A DNA stretch of 5,397 bases from Planctomycetes bacterium RBG_16_43_13 (GCA_001828445.1 MHYJ01000133.1:1028-6424); one strand, 5' to 3'. Shown: positions 1-5,359, numbered from the stretch's first letter. The notes: generated by a model from the sequence alone, not told the origin. A program made the numbers and translations.

Positions 1-1
1 C

Positions 2-517
2 TATAACGGGACAAACGACGATATTTACACCGCTAAATACTCTAACACAGACGGCAGTTTACTCTGGGATGATACATTCGATAGCGGCTTTGATGACGAG
101 GGTTTCGCCATTGCATTAGGCAGTATCTTTGTGGTAGGTGATTCTGATACTGGGTTAAACTGGGTCGGGCTTATCCTGAGGTATGGTGCAGCCCTTGCTG
201 ACTTGGCTAACAGTAGTGGATTTTGCTATATCGCTACAGCGACGTATGGCAGCAAGGACGCAGACGAGGTGCGCTCGCTATCCGCATTCCGAGATGATTA
301 TTTAATGGCGAATCCAGTCGGCAGGATGGCTGTAGAATGTTACTATGCGATGGCACCTATGCCTGCCAACTATATCGCAGGAAGCGATGGCTTGAGAAAC
401 ATAACGAGGATTGCCCTAACGCCGATAGTGAATAGCGTGAGACATCCGATTATACTGTTCGTCCTCGCCTGCGGATTATTGGCTATGGGGGTATATCGAT
501 TTAGAAGGAGCGGTTAG
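2..517 (+). CDS. C-terminal part of a beta-propeller-like surface protein with CFI-box anchor (5' end outside window)
   Basis: The reading frame is open from base 2 to the stop at 515-517 (171 residues visible), so the gene begins upstream of the window. The first ~60 visible residues resemble one blade of an SBBP/delta-60-type repeat propeller (aromatic-rich pattern around SLLWDDTFDSG and DDEGFAIALG). A CYIATATYGSK motif follows at visible residues 75-85. This matches the CFI-box C-terminal domain (usual form CFIATAAYGS), including the downstream LSAFRDDYL and YYAMAP stretches. The protein ends in a hydrophobic segment (about residues 149-165) and a short basic tail RFRRSG. That layout fits an exported protein held in the membrane by its C-terminus, possibly after sorting or processing at the motif; the processing is inference. 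The first internal ATG (131) would cut the propeller blade, so I do not use it as the start. The stop lies 4 bp from the converging neighbour, with no clear terminator between them. Confidence 0.82.
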   Translation, partial: YNGTNDDIYTAKYSNTDGSLLWDDTFDSGFDDEGFAIALGSIFVVGDSDTGLNWVGLILRYGAALADLANSSGFCYIATATYGSKDADEVRSLSAFRDDYLMANPVGRMAVECYYAMAPMPANYIAGSDGLRNITRIALTPIVNSVRHPIILFVLACGLLAMGVYRFRRSG

Positions 518-521
518 AAAG

Positions 522-1094
522 TTACGCCCTTCTATATTTGAACATCTGCCACAGGAGCCATACTCCCGCAAGAAGGGAAATAACCATAGAGATGGTAGCA
601 CCTATTCTCACGAGAAATGCCAACGTCGTATCCGCATTTAGCATACCCATATCGCTCAAGATATAATGCCAATCGTGTATCGCATCTCCTCCGCCTACGT
701 TTACCAACGGCAGAGCCATATCGCGAGCATCCGCTACATACGTCGCAACGTCAAATAGATTGGTGGACAACCAACCGAAGCAGAATGCGATTGCGAAAAA
801 ATCCCGCCTGACGAAAAACATAACCACCGATATAATCGGCGCCAGACACTGCAAGACAGAGCCGCCCGCCACCTCTAAAAACCTGCCTAACGGACGAAAT
901 ACGAAATGCCCCAACTCGTGTATGCCTAAATTAAGCGGCTTGAACAAACTCTGATACATCGGGTCAGCTAAGTGATTTACCAAAATATAGACAAACCAGA
1001 TAACTATGAGCAGTCGAAAGTGCCACAACCGCCCCTCGCACCACTCGACCGCCTCACCATAGAGCGATTTTATAAATTCCATCATTCGGCTCAT
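522..1094 (-). CDS. predicted integral membrane zinc metallopeptidase-like protein (HELGH motif)
   Basis: This 190-residue protein has about four hydrophobic segments (roughly 26-42, 80-96, 97-115 and 157-182). An HELGH motif at residues 59-63 fits the HExxH zinc-binding signature of membrane proteases such as the M50 (site-2 protease) group. A glycine-rich stretch with LAPIIS follows directly, and a polar loop carries NLFDVATYVADARD and then HDW (140-142), whose Asp or His residues could supply further metal ligands. The classical M50 LDG motif near the third ligand is not seen, so it is either a divergent relative or a non-peptidase metal protein. Substrate unknown. I chose the ATG at 1094. 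An in-frame GTG at 1109 would add five residues, but AGGGAG overlaps that GTG and so cannot serve it; it lies 14 nt before the ATG, a rather long spacing. The gene converges on the CFI-box gene and diverges from the DUF4234 gene, so it appears to be transcribed alone. Confidence 0.8.
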   Translation of the reverse strand: MSRMMEFIKSLYGEAVEWCEGRLWHFRLLIVIWFVYILVNHLADPMYQSLFKPLNLGIHELGHFVFRPLGRFLEVAGGSVLQCLAPIISVVMFFVRRDFFAIAFCFGWLSTNLFDVATYVADARDMALPLVNVGGGDAIHDWHYILSDMGMLNADTTLAFLVRIGATISMVISLLAGVWLLWQMFKYRRA

Positions 1095-1151
1095 TATATT
1101 GCCCAACACTCCCTACGTGCAATATATTTTAGAAAATTATGCCATATTTTG

Positions 1152-1179
1152 TTGACAGAATTATTTTCTCTGGTATTAT
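1152..1179 (+). promoter_or_regulatory. strong sigma-70 promoter with extended -10
   Basis: The -35 box TTGACA (1152-1157) is a full consensus match. A 16-bp spacer follows, then TATTAT (1174-1179) preceded by TGG, an extended -10 signature. Transcription should start near 1186, about 28 nt before the DUF4234 start codon and just ahead of its very strong Shine-Dalgarno sequence. It would drive both small membrane protein genes. Confidence 0.72.
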
Positions 1180-1196
1180 TAGACGCTATTAAAACG

Positions 1197-1208
1197 AAAG
1201 GAGGTGAT
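1197..1208 (+). promoter_or_regulatory. near-perfect Shine-Dalgarno sequence
   Basis: AAAGGAGGTGAT matches the 16S rRNA anti-Shine-Dalgarno complement over its full length. It ends 5 nt before the ATG at 1214, with 9 nt between GGAGG and the ATG. It fixes the DUF4234 start and, with the consensus-like promoter, predicts high expression. Confidence 0.85.
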
Positions 1209-1213
1209 GTTGA

Positions 1214-1516
1214 ATGGTTAAGAATCGGAACATCCTCTTGGTGTATATCCTTATGTTCATTACCTTTGGGCTTTACGGCATCTACTGGGCGGTTTCTACC
1301 AAGAACGAGATGAATCGGCTCGGGGCGCATATCCCGACAGGGTGGCTACTCATTGTGCCTATCGCCAACATATACTGGTTCTTTAAGTATTGCGAGGGAT
1401 TTGCCACTGTGGTCAAGAAAGACAATAACACCATATTATGGTTCCTAATCGGTATCGTCATAGGAATCATAATACCGGCGCTTGTGCAGTCAGAGCTTAA
1501 TAAAGTGGCTAAGTAG
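1214..1516 (+). CDS. DUF4234-family small membrane protein
   Basis: This is a 100-residue protein with three predicted membrane spans (about 7-27, 43-58 and 73-92). The order and motifs fit DUF4234: ITFGLYGIYW in the first span (16-25), an amphipathic linker with NEMNRLG, VPIANIYWFFKYCEGF (48-63), and IPALVQSELNK near the C-terminus (87-97). The family has no established biochemical role and is widespread as small inner-membrane proteins. Length is close to what is expected, and nothing appears truncated. The start is set by the Shine-Dalgarno sequence at 1197-1208. It is probably the first gene of a two-gene unit with the small membrane protein 52 nt downstream, since no convincing terminator lies between them. 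Confidence 0.85.
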   Translation: MVKNRNILLVYILMFITFGLYGIYWAVSTKNEMNRLGAHIPTGWLLIVPIANIYWFFKYCEGFATVVKKDNNTILWFLIGIVIGIIIPALVQSELNKVAK

Positions 1517-1568
1517 AGTAGGGACTGAAGAATTATTTAATTCTAATATTTAGAAAGGAGCGTCAAAT

Positions 1569-1913
1569 ATGGACGGACAAGTGAACATAGATGCGGACAA
1601 GTTAAGTTTCCCGCTCTCGATGATTGGAATGGGCATCGCCTGGTGCTGTGGCGGTATGATGGGTGCGGCAGTTGGCTCCGCATCTACTATGGTAACCATC
1701 ATAATGGTATTAGGGTTACTCTGCGGCTTAGCCGGGCTATTTCTCGCTTATAAATCGCTGCCAGACCTTAAAAAGAACGCACAGGCGGCATCTATCCGTG
1801 TCGCGCTATGTATGACTTCCTTGATATGCGGCTGGCTCTCGGTGGTTTCGTTAGCTCTCACACTCATAGGTGTATTAGCCGCTGGAAGTTATAAAAGTAA
1901 CTACAATTTCTAA
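1569..1913 (+). CDS. small membrane protein of unknown function
   Basis: I do not recognise a family with certainty. The 114-residue protein starts with a short polar N-terminus and then has three or four hydrophobic segments (about 17-36, 41-61, 76-90 and 91-106). The first is rich in Gly, Met and Cys (WCCGGMMGAAVG). A short basic loop (YKSLPDLKKNAQAA, 61-74) precedes the last pair, an arrangement resembling DUF4190-like small membrane proteins only in general outline. The start is supported by AAAGGAG at 1554-1560, 8 nt before the ATG. Its position 52 nt behind the DUF4234 gene on the same strand suggests co-transcription from the promoter at 1152-1179. A hairpin 35 nt after the stop probably ends the transcript. 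Confidence 0.72.
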   Translation: MDGQVNIDADKLSFPLSMIGMGIAWCCGGMMGAAVGSASTMVTIIMVLGLLCGLAGLFLAYKSLPDLKKNAQAASIRVALCMTSLICGWLSVVSLALTLIGVLAAGSYKSNYNF

Positions 1914-1948
1914 TTAGACACTAACGGAAGAACTATTACTTCAATGTT

Positions 1949-1975
1949 GAATGCGGAATGATGAATTCCGCATTC
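1949..1975. terminator. hairpin between convergent genes, likely transcription terminator
   Basis: GAATGCGGAAT (1949-1959) and its exact reverse complement ATTCCGCATTC (1965-1975) form an 11-bp stem with a 5-nt loop. It sits between the end of the plus-strand membrane protein (1913) and the end of the converging minus-strand gene (2029). Only a broken T-rich tract follows on the plus side and none on the minus side, so a classical intrinsic terminator is plausible but not certain. Confidence 0.5.
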
Positions 1976-2028
1976 TGCATTTCTCCTATCATAGTTATTC
2001 CTTTATTTTGCTTTTTGCATTACTCCAT

Positions 2029-3129
2029 TTACGGCTCCGTCCTGTATTTGCCGTCCTTTGTGAATAGCACCTTCACTATCCCGCTCCCTGCACTTATTTG
2101 GATGCCTCGCTTTAGCGCCGCATTGTATTTCTTATTGAAGAGTGTCTGCCGCACTACACCGCACTGTAGTTGAATCAACATATATCCATATTCAATCTCA
2201 TCAAACCTTACCGCCCTCCTCCCGCTCTCATCATTCGGCGGGATGCAGTCGAAGTAGAGAAAGCCCGTATCTACCACATCAGAGTTCGGGTCCTCCTTCG
2301 CAGGCACAAACGTCCCATACTCCGAGCCAGCTAAGACAATCTTATCGTCATTCCTGAAGAGCGTCTCAGAACTTATAATTCCCCCATTCGGCAGTAGCTC
2401 TGCAACGCAGAGTTTGCCCTGCAACTTCTTAAACACCCGCCCGTCCTTGCGGTGGAATGTCAGAAAATATGGAACAGCTAACCGCACCCCCAATAACCCA
2501 CCTAACACACCGACCACATACTCACTTCGAGGGGTGATTACTTGATACTTTATCCCAAGCCGCCACTTATCTCTCGTCTCTCCGTCTATCTTCACGGCAA
2601 GGAGGATTGGCAGAGGAGGTCCCATATCGCCACACGGTGCGGCGAGCCGAGAGCCAGAAAAGTAAAAATTTATACACTCAAATATATTCTGCTTAAATAA
2701 ATCCTCCACTCGCCTTTGCAGTTGTCTCTTCTTCACTGGTCCCCAATACTTCAGCCGCGACTGTTTCTCTACCTCGTGTGCATCCGCACGAAATTGACTC
2801 CACAATATCTTCTCCTCTAAAGGAACCTCGTATGTGAAGGTGTTACTTGACTGCCCGCCTAACGTCCTGCGGATATTGCCTATCTTAGTATTTGGGAATC
2901 CCTTATCTAAATGCTCGCCCATAGTGGGGTCAATCTTCCCGCGCCGAGCCGCCTTTCTCTCCTCACGCGACCTATCCTGCCCCCTCCTCCAGCGATTCGG
3001 GTTTTTCCCCACTATAGGGATGCCATCCGTATCGGAGGAAGCAGTCGGCGGAGTAGGCGGTGTGAGCCCGTCAGGATTAGTTCCTTCGCTCTTGTCCTTA
3101 TCGTCTGGCGGTTGTTGAGGTGTAGCCAT
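2029..3129 (-). CDS. uncharacterised 366-residue protein with disordered, basic N-terminus
   Basis: I recognise no family. Residues 1-40 are rich in Pro, Asp, Thr and Ser and look disordered. Residues 42-65 form a strongly basic patch (RWRR, REERKAARR) that could bind nucleic acid or another protein. Residues 100-150 look helical and charged (YEVPLEEKILW through KKRQLQRRVEDLF). From about 150 to the end the protein appears beta-rich, with one hydrophobic stretch at 204-224 interrupted by an Arg; I do not count it as a sure membrane span. No signal peptide is seen. The long uninterrupted frame, normal composition and lack of a competing frame support a real gene. There is no Shine-Dalgarno sequence before the ATG (3127-3129). 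The best promoter would start transcription about 2 nt upstream, so translation is probably leaderless. Going upstream, the gene is followed by a 93-bp repeat copy and then by the protease operon on the same strand. Confidence 0.72.
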   Translation of the reverse strand: MATPQQPPDDKDKSEGTNPDGLTPPTPPTASSDTDGIPIVGKNPNRWRRGQDRSREERKAARRGKIDPTMGEHLDKGFPNTKIGNIRRTLGGQSSNTFTYEVPLEEKILWSQFRADAHEVEKQSRLKYWGPVKKRQLQRRVEDLFKQNIFECINFYFSGSRLAAPCGDMGPPLPILLAVKIDGETRDKWRLGIKYQVITPRSEYVVGVLGGLLGVRLAVPYFLTFHRKDGRVFKKLQGKLCVAELLPNGGIISSETLFRNDDKIVLAGSEYGTFVPAKEDPNSDVVDTGFLYFDCIPPNDESGRRAVRFDEIEYGYMLIQLQCGVVRQTLFNKKYNAALKRGIQISAGSGIVKVLFTKDGKYRTEP

Positions 3130-3137
3130 ATCGAAAA

Positions 3138-3165
3138 ATGATATGAAATAATGGTGTTATGTCAA
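3138..3165 (-). promoter_or_regulatory. promoter for the 366-residue gene, -35 supplied by the repeat edge
   Basis: On the minus strand TTGACA (3160-3165) and TATCAT (3138-3143) are separated by 16 bp. The -35 lies inside the left end of repeat copy 1, and the -10 lies outside it. Transcription would start near 3131, giving almost no leader before the ATG at 3129, which agrees with the missing Shine-Dalgarno sequence. Confidence 0.55.
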
Positions 3166-3250
3166 CCCCGTTAGAGAATAATCCATAGAATATCCTCTCT
3201 TACTTTTGTATGAAAACGTTTATGATACTATGTATTTCTAACGGGGTCAA
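3158..3250. repeat. 93-bp MITE-like repeat, copy 1
   Basis: This copy is base-for-base identical to 4657-4749, in the same orientation. Near its ends are inverted repeats: ACCCCGTTAGA (3165-3175) pairs with TCTAACGGGGT (3237-3247). The core CCCCGTTAGA...TCTAACGGGG (3166-3246, 81 bp) is flanked by TCAA on both sides (3162-3165 and 3247-3250), which could be a target duplication. It has no coding capacity. The size, terminal inverted repeats and flanking short direct repeats fit a miniature inverted-repeat element (MITE). A palindrome AAACGTTT lies inside (3214-3221). Identity extends to TATG on the left, beyond the inverted repeats, so a segmental duplication remains possible. Confidence 0.82.
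3222..3250 (-). promoter_or_regulatory. promoter carried within repeat copy 1
   Basis: On the minus strand TTGACC (3245-3250) is followed after 17 bp by TATCAT (3222-3227), each one base off consensus. Transcription would start near 3215, over the AAACGTTT palindrome (3214-3221), and read across the element towards the 366-residue gene. The -35 is at the right end of the repeat. Confidence 0.4.
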
Positions 3251-3386
3251 ATATTTTGTAAAGAAGGTAAGACCCCACAAATGATAGGGAAAGCAACTAC
3301 TTATTTTCACTTGTCATCTTCATTTCATAGATCTTCCTTTCGCAAGAGTCACCAATCTTCTGCTTCGACAATCTCAGATTATAAGA

Positions 3387-4337
3387 TTATGGCTTCGGTT
3401 GATTAGGAGGTTGTGGTTCGTCTAATTTTATAAGAGGTACGCCTCTTTCTTGGTGCATTCTGCCCCAACTTATTCCTCGGCTATTCTCAAATAATTTCAC
3501 AAAACTTGTATTTACAAATAGCCAATCTACGCTACAGTAAAGTTCCCAAACTTTCTTTTGGAGAGATTGGTTTCCATCTTCATCCATATCAATTATGTTA
3601 TCTTTGAGAGGCAGTGTCTTAACAACATCAAGCCCAATAGACCTGTTATGAGATAAAGTTGTAGAATGTATCGCAAAGATACTCATTACTCTACGAATAT
3701 TCCCGCCAAGTTGTCGTCCTTTTTGCCCATTAAACATATATTGACTTAACCATTCAGATACAAGTCGTTTGCCAAGCTCTATATGGCTTTTGCAAAGACG
3801 AAATAGATGTAGGTCGTATTTTTGTAACATTGGTAGATAAGCTGGTATATGTTCTGGATTCTTTGAAAGCTTTTTTTCGATTTCAGCCATAGCATCCAGA
3901 ATTTCCTGAGCAGGAATACCACCAATTTGCGGATCTATTGGCCCTAAACAAGACCGACTATCCATATAGATTCTATTACCTGACAAGCATAACATAGTAG
4001 CGGCACTATAAGCAGAATGAGGGACAAAATAGTGGATGCTTTTAAACCTTTTTCTGAGAAATCGAACAATTCTCTCTACTGCTTCCGCAGTTCCTCCGGG
4101 ACTATTAATGAGAATGTCTAAATCTGATCCTGTAATCCCATCTATAAGATCTGAAAATCCCTCTATATCAGAGATGTCTATGCTATTAGGTGCGCCTCTT
4201 GGAGAATTAATTTTCGATGCATATACTATAAGGGGACGGTTAGTCAGTTGCTCAATTTCTCGTATCTTATTCTGCCTATAGTTGGCAAGCTCTTGCTGCT
4301 TAATATTATTGTTAATAAGTTCTTGATATGCCGCCAT
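3387..4337 (-). CDS. SDH_sah-type serine protease-like protein (ClpP/SppA fold)
   Basis: This 316-residue protein matches the serine dehydrogenase proteinase (SDH_sah) group of the ClpP/crotonase superfamily. A charged, probably coiled N-terminus (1-32) is followed by a ClpP-like core: LDILINSPGGTAEAVERIV (73-91) forms the substrate-strand and oxyanion region, and PHSAYSAATMLCL (106-118) holds the predicted nucleophile Ser111. LGPIDPQI (131-138) is the family hallmark. An alpha-helical insert (145-200) precedes THxR-like LSHNRSIGLDVV (228-239), where His230 is a candidate catalytic or structural residue. The protein ends in a Pro-rich tail. No signal peptide or membrane span is seen, so it is probably cytoplasmic or peripherally membrane-associated; its substrate is unknown. 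The start has GGAG 8 nt upstream. It overlaps the end of the 67-residue gene by 26 bp, indicating translational coupling. The core motifs look intact. A true peptidase role follows from the family and is not shown here. Confidence 0.88.
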   Translation of the reverse strand: MAAYQELINNNIKQQELANYRQNKIREIEQLTNRPLIVYASKINSPRGAPNSIDISDIEGFSDLIDGITGSDLDILINSPGGTAEAVERIVRFLRKRFKSIHYFVPHSAYSAATMLCLSGNRIYMDSRSCLGPIDPQIGGIPAQEILDAMAEIEKKLSKNPEHIPAYLPMLQKYDLHLFRLCKSHIELGKRLVSEWLSQYMFNGQKGRQLGGNIRRVMSIFAIHSTTLSHNRSIGLDVVKTLPLKDNIIDMDEDGNQSLQKKVWELYCSVDWLFVNTSFVKLFENSRGISWGRMHQERGVPLIKLDEPQPPNQPKP

Positions 4338-4515
4338 TTGAAGAACTCCACTCTATATCAGAAGTGTTAGCAAGACCTTTTGTTGTCTTCTTTATTGTAA
4401 GGGAAGATAGCATCATCTCATATGCTTCTAAGGAGATATTAAATATTTTAAGAATCTTCTTTATCTCTGGATGCCCTGCAAGATATTTCTCAGTTTGACG
4501 TTTTAACTCTTCCAT
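4312..4515 (-). CDS. 67-residue helical protein coupled to the protease
   Basis: The product is not a family I can name. Residues 1-40 are predicted helical, with the pattern KYLAGHPEIKKILKIFNIS followed by LEAYEMMLSSL. Residues 41-67 form a polar tail rich in Ser, Asn, Gly and Thr. There is no membrane span. AAAGGAAG lies 5 nt before the ATG at 4513-4515 and gives strong support to the start. Its last 26 bases overlap the start of the SDH_sah-type gene, so the two are one operon. Small size, first position and tight coupling suggest a partner of the protease such as an adaptor, inhibitor or substrate; that role is inference. Confidence 0.78.
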   Translation of the reverse strand: MEELKRQTEKYLAGHPEIKKILKIFNISLEAYEMMLSSLTIKKTTKGLANTSDIEWSSSNGGISRTY

Positions 4516-4554
4516 AAAATCTTCCTTTCTACGTTATACCTTACTTCAAGAATA

Positions 4555-4583
4555 TCTATACTAATATCATCGTCAAAAATCAA
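4555..4583 (-). promoter_or_regulatory. possible promoter of the protease operon
   Basis: On the minus strand TTGATT (4578-4583), a 17-bp spacer and TATAGA (4555-4560) make a fair sigma-70 match. Transcription would start near 4548, about 33 nt before the first start codon. The surrounding sequence is AT-rich, so a chance match is possible. Confidence 0.38.
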
Positions 4584-4635
4584 GATCTTTTAATATAATA
4601 ATAGTGACAGCGACCATTTATTTTTCATCAGCGTA

Positions 4636-4664
4636 ATTCTCATAATCTTTTATCTCTATGTCAA
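4636..4664 (-). promoter_or_regulatory. weak outward promoter at the left edge of repeat copy 2
   Basis: The same repeat-borne TTGACA (4659-4664) as in copy 1 faces out on the minus strand. The best -10 at 17 bp is GAGAAT (4636-4641), a 4/6 match, so it is clearly weaker than at copy 1. If active, it would add about 110 nt of leader to the protease operon transcript. Confidence 0.2.
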
Positions 4665-4749
4665 CCCCGTTAGAGAATAATCCATAGAATATCCTCTCTT
4701 ACTTTTGTATGAAAACGTTTATGATACTATGTATTTCTAACGGGGTCAA
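4657..4749. repeat. 93-bp MITE-like repeat, copy 2
   Basis: This is identical over 93 bases to 3158-3250, with a fixed offset of 1,499 bp and the same orientation. Inverted ends are ACCCCGTTAGA (4664-4674) and TCTAACGGGGT (4736-4746), again with TCAA on both outer sides of the CCCCG core (4661-4664 and 4746-4749). It lies upstream of the 67-residue gene and the protease gene, as copy 1 lies upstream of the 366-residue gene. Perfect identity implies recent movement, duplication or gene conversion. Confidence 0.82.
4721..4749 (-). promoter_or_regulatory. promoter carried within repeat copy 2
   Basis: The same TTGACC, 17-bp spacer and TATCAT arrangement as in copy 1 is present on the minus strand (-35 at 4744-4749, -10 at 4721-4726). 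It would read out through the repeat towards the protease operon, with a leader of about 200 nt. Confidence 0.38.
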
Positions 4750-4774
4750 TCAAAAAAACCGAAGAGGCGTAGTG

Positions 4775-4843
4775 TCCCGCACCTATTTTGGCATATCAAC
4801 TCCTTTCCAACTAATCATCCCTTAAACCAAAATAGGTGCGGGA
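4775..4843. repeat. perfect 17-bp inverted repeat, possible MITE or structured element
   Basis: TCCCGCACCTATTTTGG (4775-4791) and CCAAAATAGGTGCGGGA (4827-4843) are exact reverse complements separated by 35 nt. A second, outer pair, AAGAGG (4762-4767) and CCTCTT (4852-4857), extends the symmetry after a 7/8-nt internal loop. There is no T-tract, so it does not look like an intrinsic terminator. It could be a second miniature element, a remnant of an IS200/IS605-type hairpin, or a leader structure ahead of the PIN gene. Confidence 0.75.
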
Positions 4844-4897
4844 ATAGAATTCCTCTTGCAAACCCACCTCACTTAAAATAAACTTTAATATAATACT

Positions 4898-5359
4898 ATG
4901 ATTAAACTCCGCATCTATATTGATACGTCTGTAGTGGGAGGATGCCTTGATGATGAATTCAAGGAATATTCAGTGCGGTTATTCAGTGAATTTATTTCAG
5001 GAGAAAAAACACCGCTCGTTTCAGACCTATTGCTACTTGAACTCGAAGAGGCACCTGAAGAAATTAAAGGTGCATTAGAAAGGGTTCCCAGCAGTAATAT
5101 TGAATATATCTCTTTAGACGAAGAATCGCTCACCCTTGCTAATGCTTACATTGAGGAAGGTGCTATAGCAAAAAGAAGTATCTCAGATGCTCGGCACATT
5201 GCATTAGCAACTGTGGAACGCGCCGACATCCTCGTCAGCTGGAATTTTAGAGATATTGTAAACATGGGGCGAATTCGCCTGATAAATTCTGTAAATATAA
5301 AATTGGGATATCCCTTACTCGAAATCAGAAGTCCAATGGAGGTTTTCTATGAAGGATAA
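4898..5359 (+). CDS. PIN-domain protein, VapC-like toxin candidate
   Basis: The 153-residue protein has the acidic layout of a PIN-domain ribonuclease. RIYIDTSVVGG places Asp9 at the end of the first strand, LLLLELEEAP (44-53) supplies Glu48 as the likely second acid, and ISDARHIALA (95-104) supplies Asp97. ADILVSWNFRDIVN (109-122) contains Asp110 and the conserved WNF turn. All metal-site positions appear intact, so it is probably an active, magnesium-dependent RNA-cleaving enzyme of the VapC type; the RNA target is unknown. The stop codon at 4886-4888, in frame upstream, rules out a longer start. There is no Shine-Dalgarno sequence before the ATG, although TATAAT lies at 4889-4894. Its 3' end overlaps the next gene by 11 bp, giving a toxin-first pair. 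Confidence 0.87.
   Translation: MIKLRIYIDTSVVGGCLDDEFKEYSVRLFSEFISGEKTPLVSDLLLLELEEAPEEIKGALERVPSSNIEYISLDEESLTLANAYIEEGAIAKRSISDARHIALATVERADILVSWNFRDIVNMGRIRLINSVNIKLGYPLLEIRSPMEVFYEG

Larger units (their letters stand above)
4516..4897. other. 382-bp gene-free region between protease operon and PIN gene
   Basis: No convincing open frame is present. From left to right it holds the putative operon promoter (4555-4583), an AT-rich stretch, repeat copy 2 (4657-4749), a long inverted repeat (4775-4843) and an AT-rich stretch before the PIN gene. Two mobile-like sequences lie 25 bp apart here, which suggests a hot spot for insertion. Confidence 0.75.

Noticed and set aside
515..540. Terminator between the convergent genes at 517 and 522
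   Set aside because: I find no stem of useful length or T-tract on either strand.
1095..1109. GTG start for the HELGH gene
   Set aside because: AGGGAG overlaps the GTG itself and cannot serve it. The ATG at 1094 is better placed, though the spacing of 14 nt is long, so the choice is not firm.
972..1313. Plus-strand 113-codon open frame
   Set aside because: It lies antisense to the HELGH gene and then out of frame over the DUF4234 gene, with no Shine-Dalgarno sequence and no recognisable features.
1530..1543. GAATTA/TAATTC hairpin between the two small membrane genes as a terminator
   Set aside because: The stem is AT-only apart from one G-C pair with a 2-nt loop and no following T-tract; read-through is more likely.
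2834..3118. Plus-strand open frames antisense to the 366-residue gene
   Set aside because: They are low-complexity shadows (Ser/Pro/Leu rich) of the minus-strand coding sequence, without ribosome sites.
3158..4749. Direct repeats as a CRISPR array
   Set aside because: Only two copies of 93 bp, separated by about 1.4 kb that contains genes. No short regular spacers.
4889..4894. TATAAT as the -10 of the PIN gene promoter
   Set aside because: Only 3 nt before the ATG, so transcription would begin at or inside the start codon, and no -35 is found at 16-18 bp. AT-rich chance match is likely.
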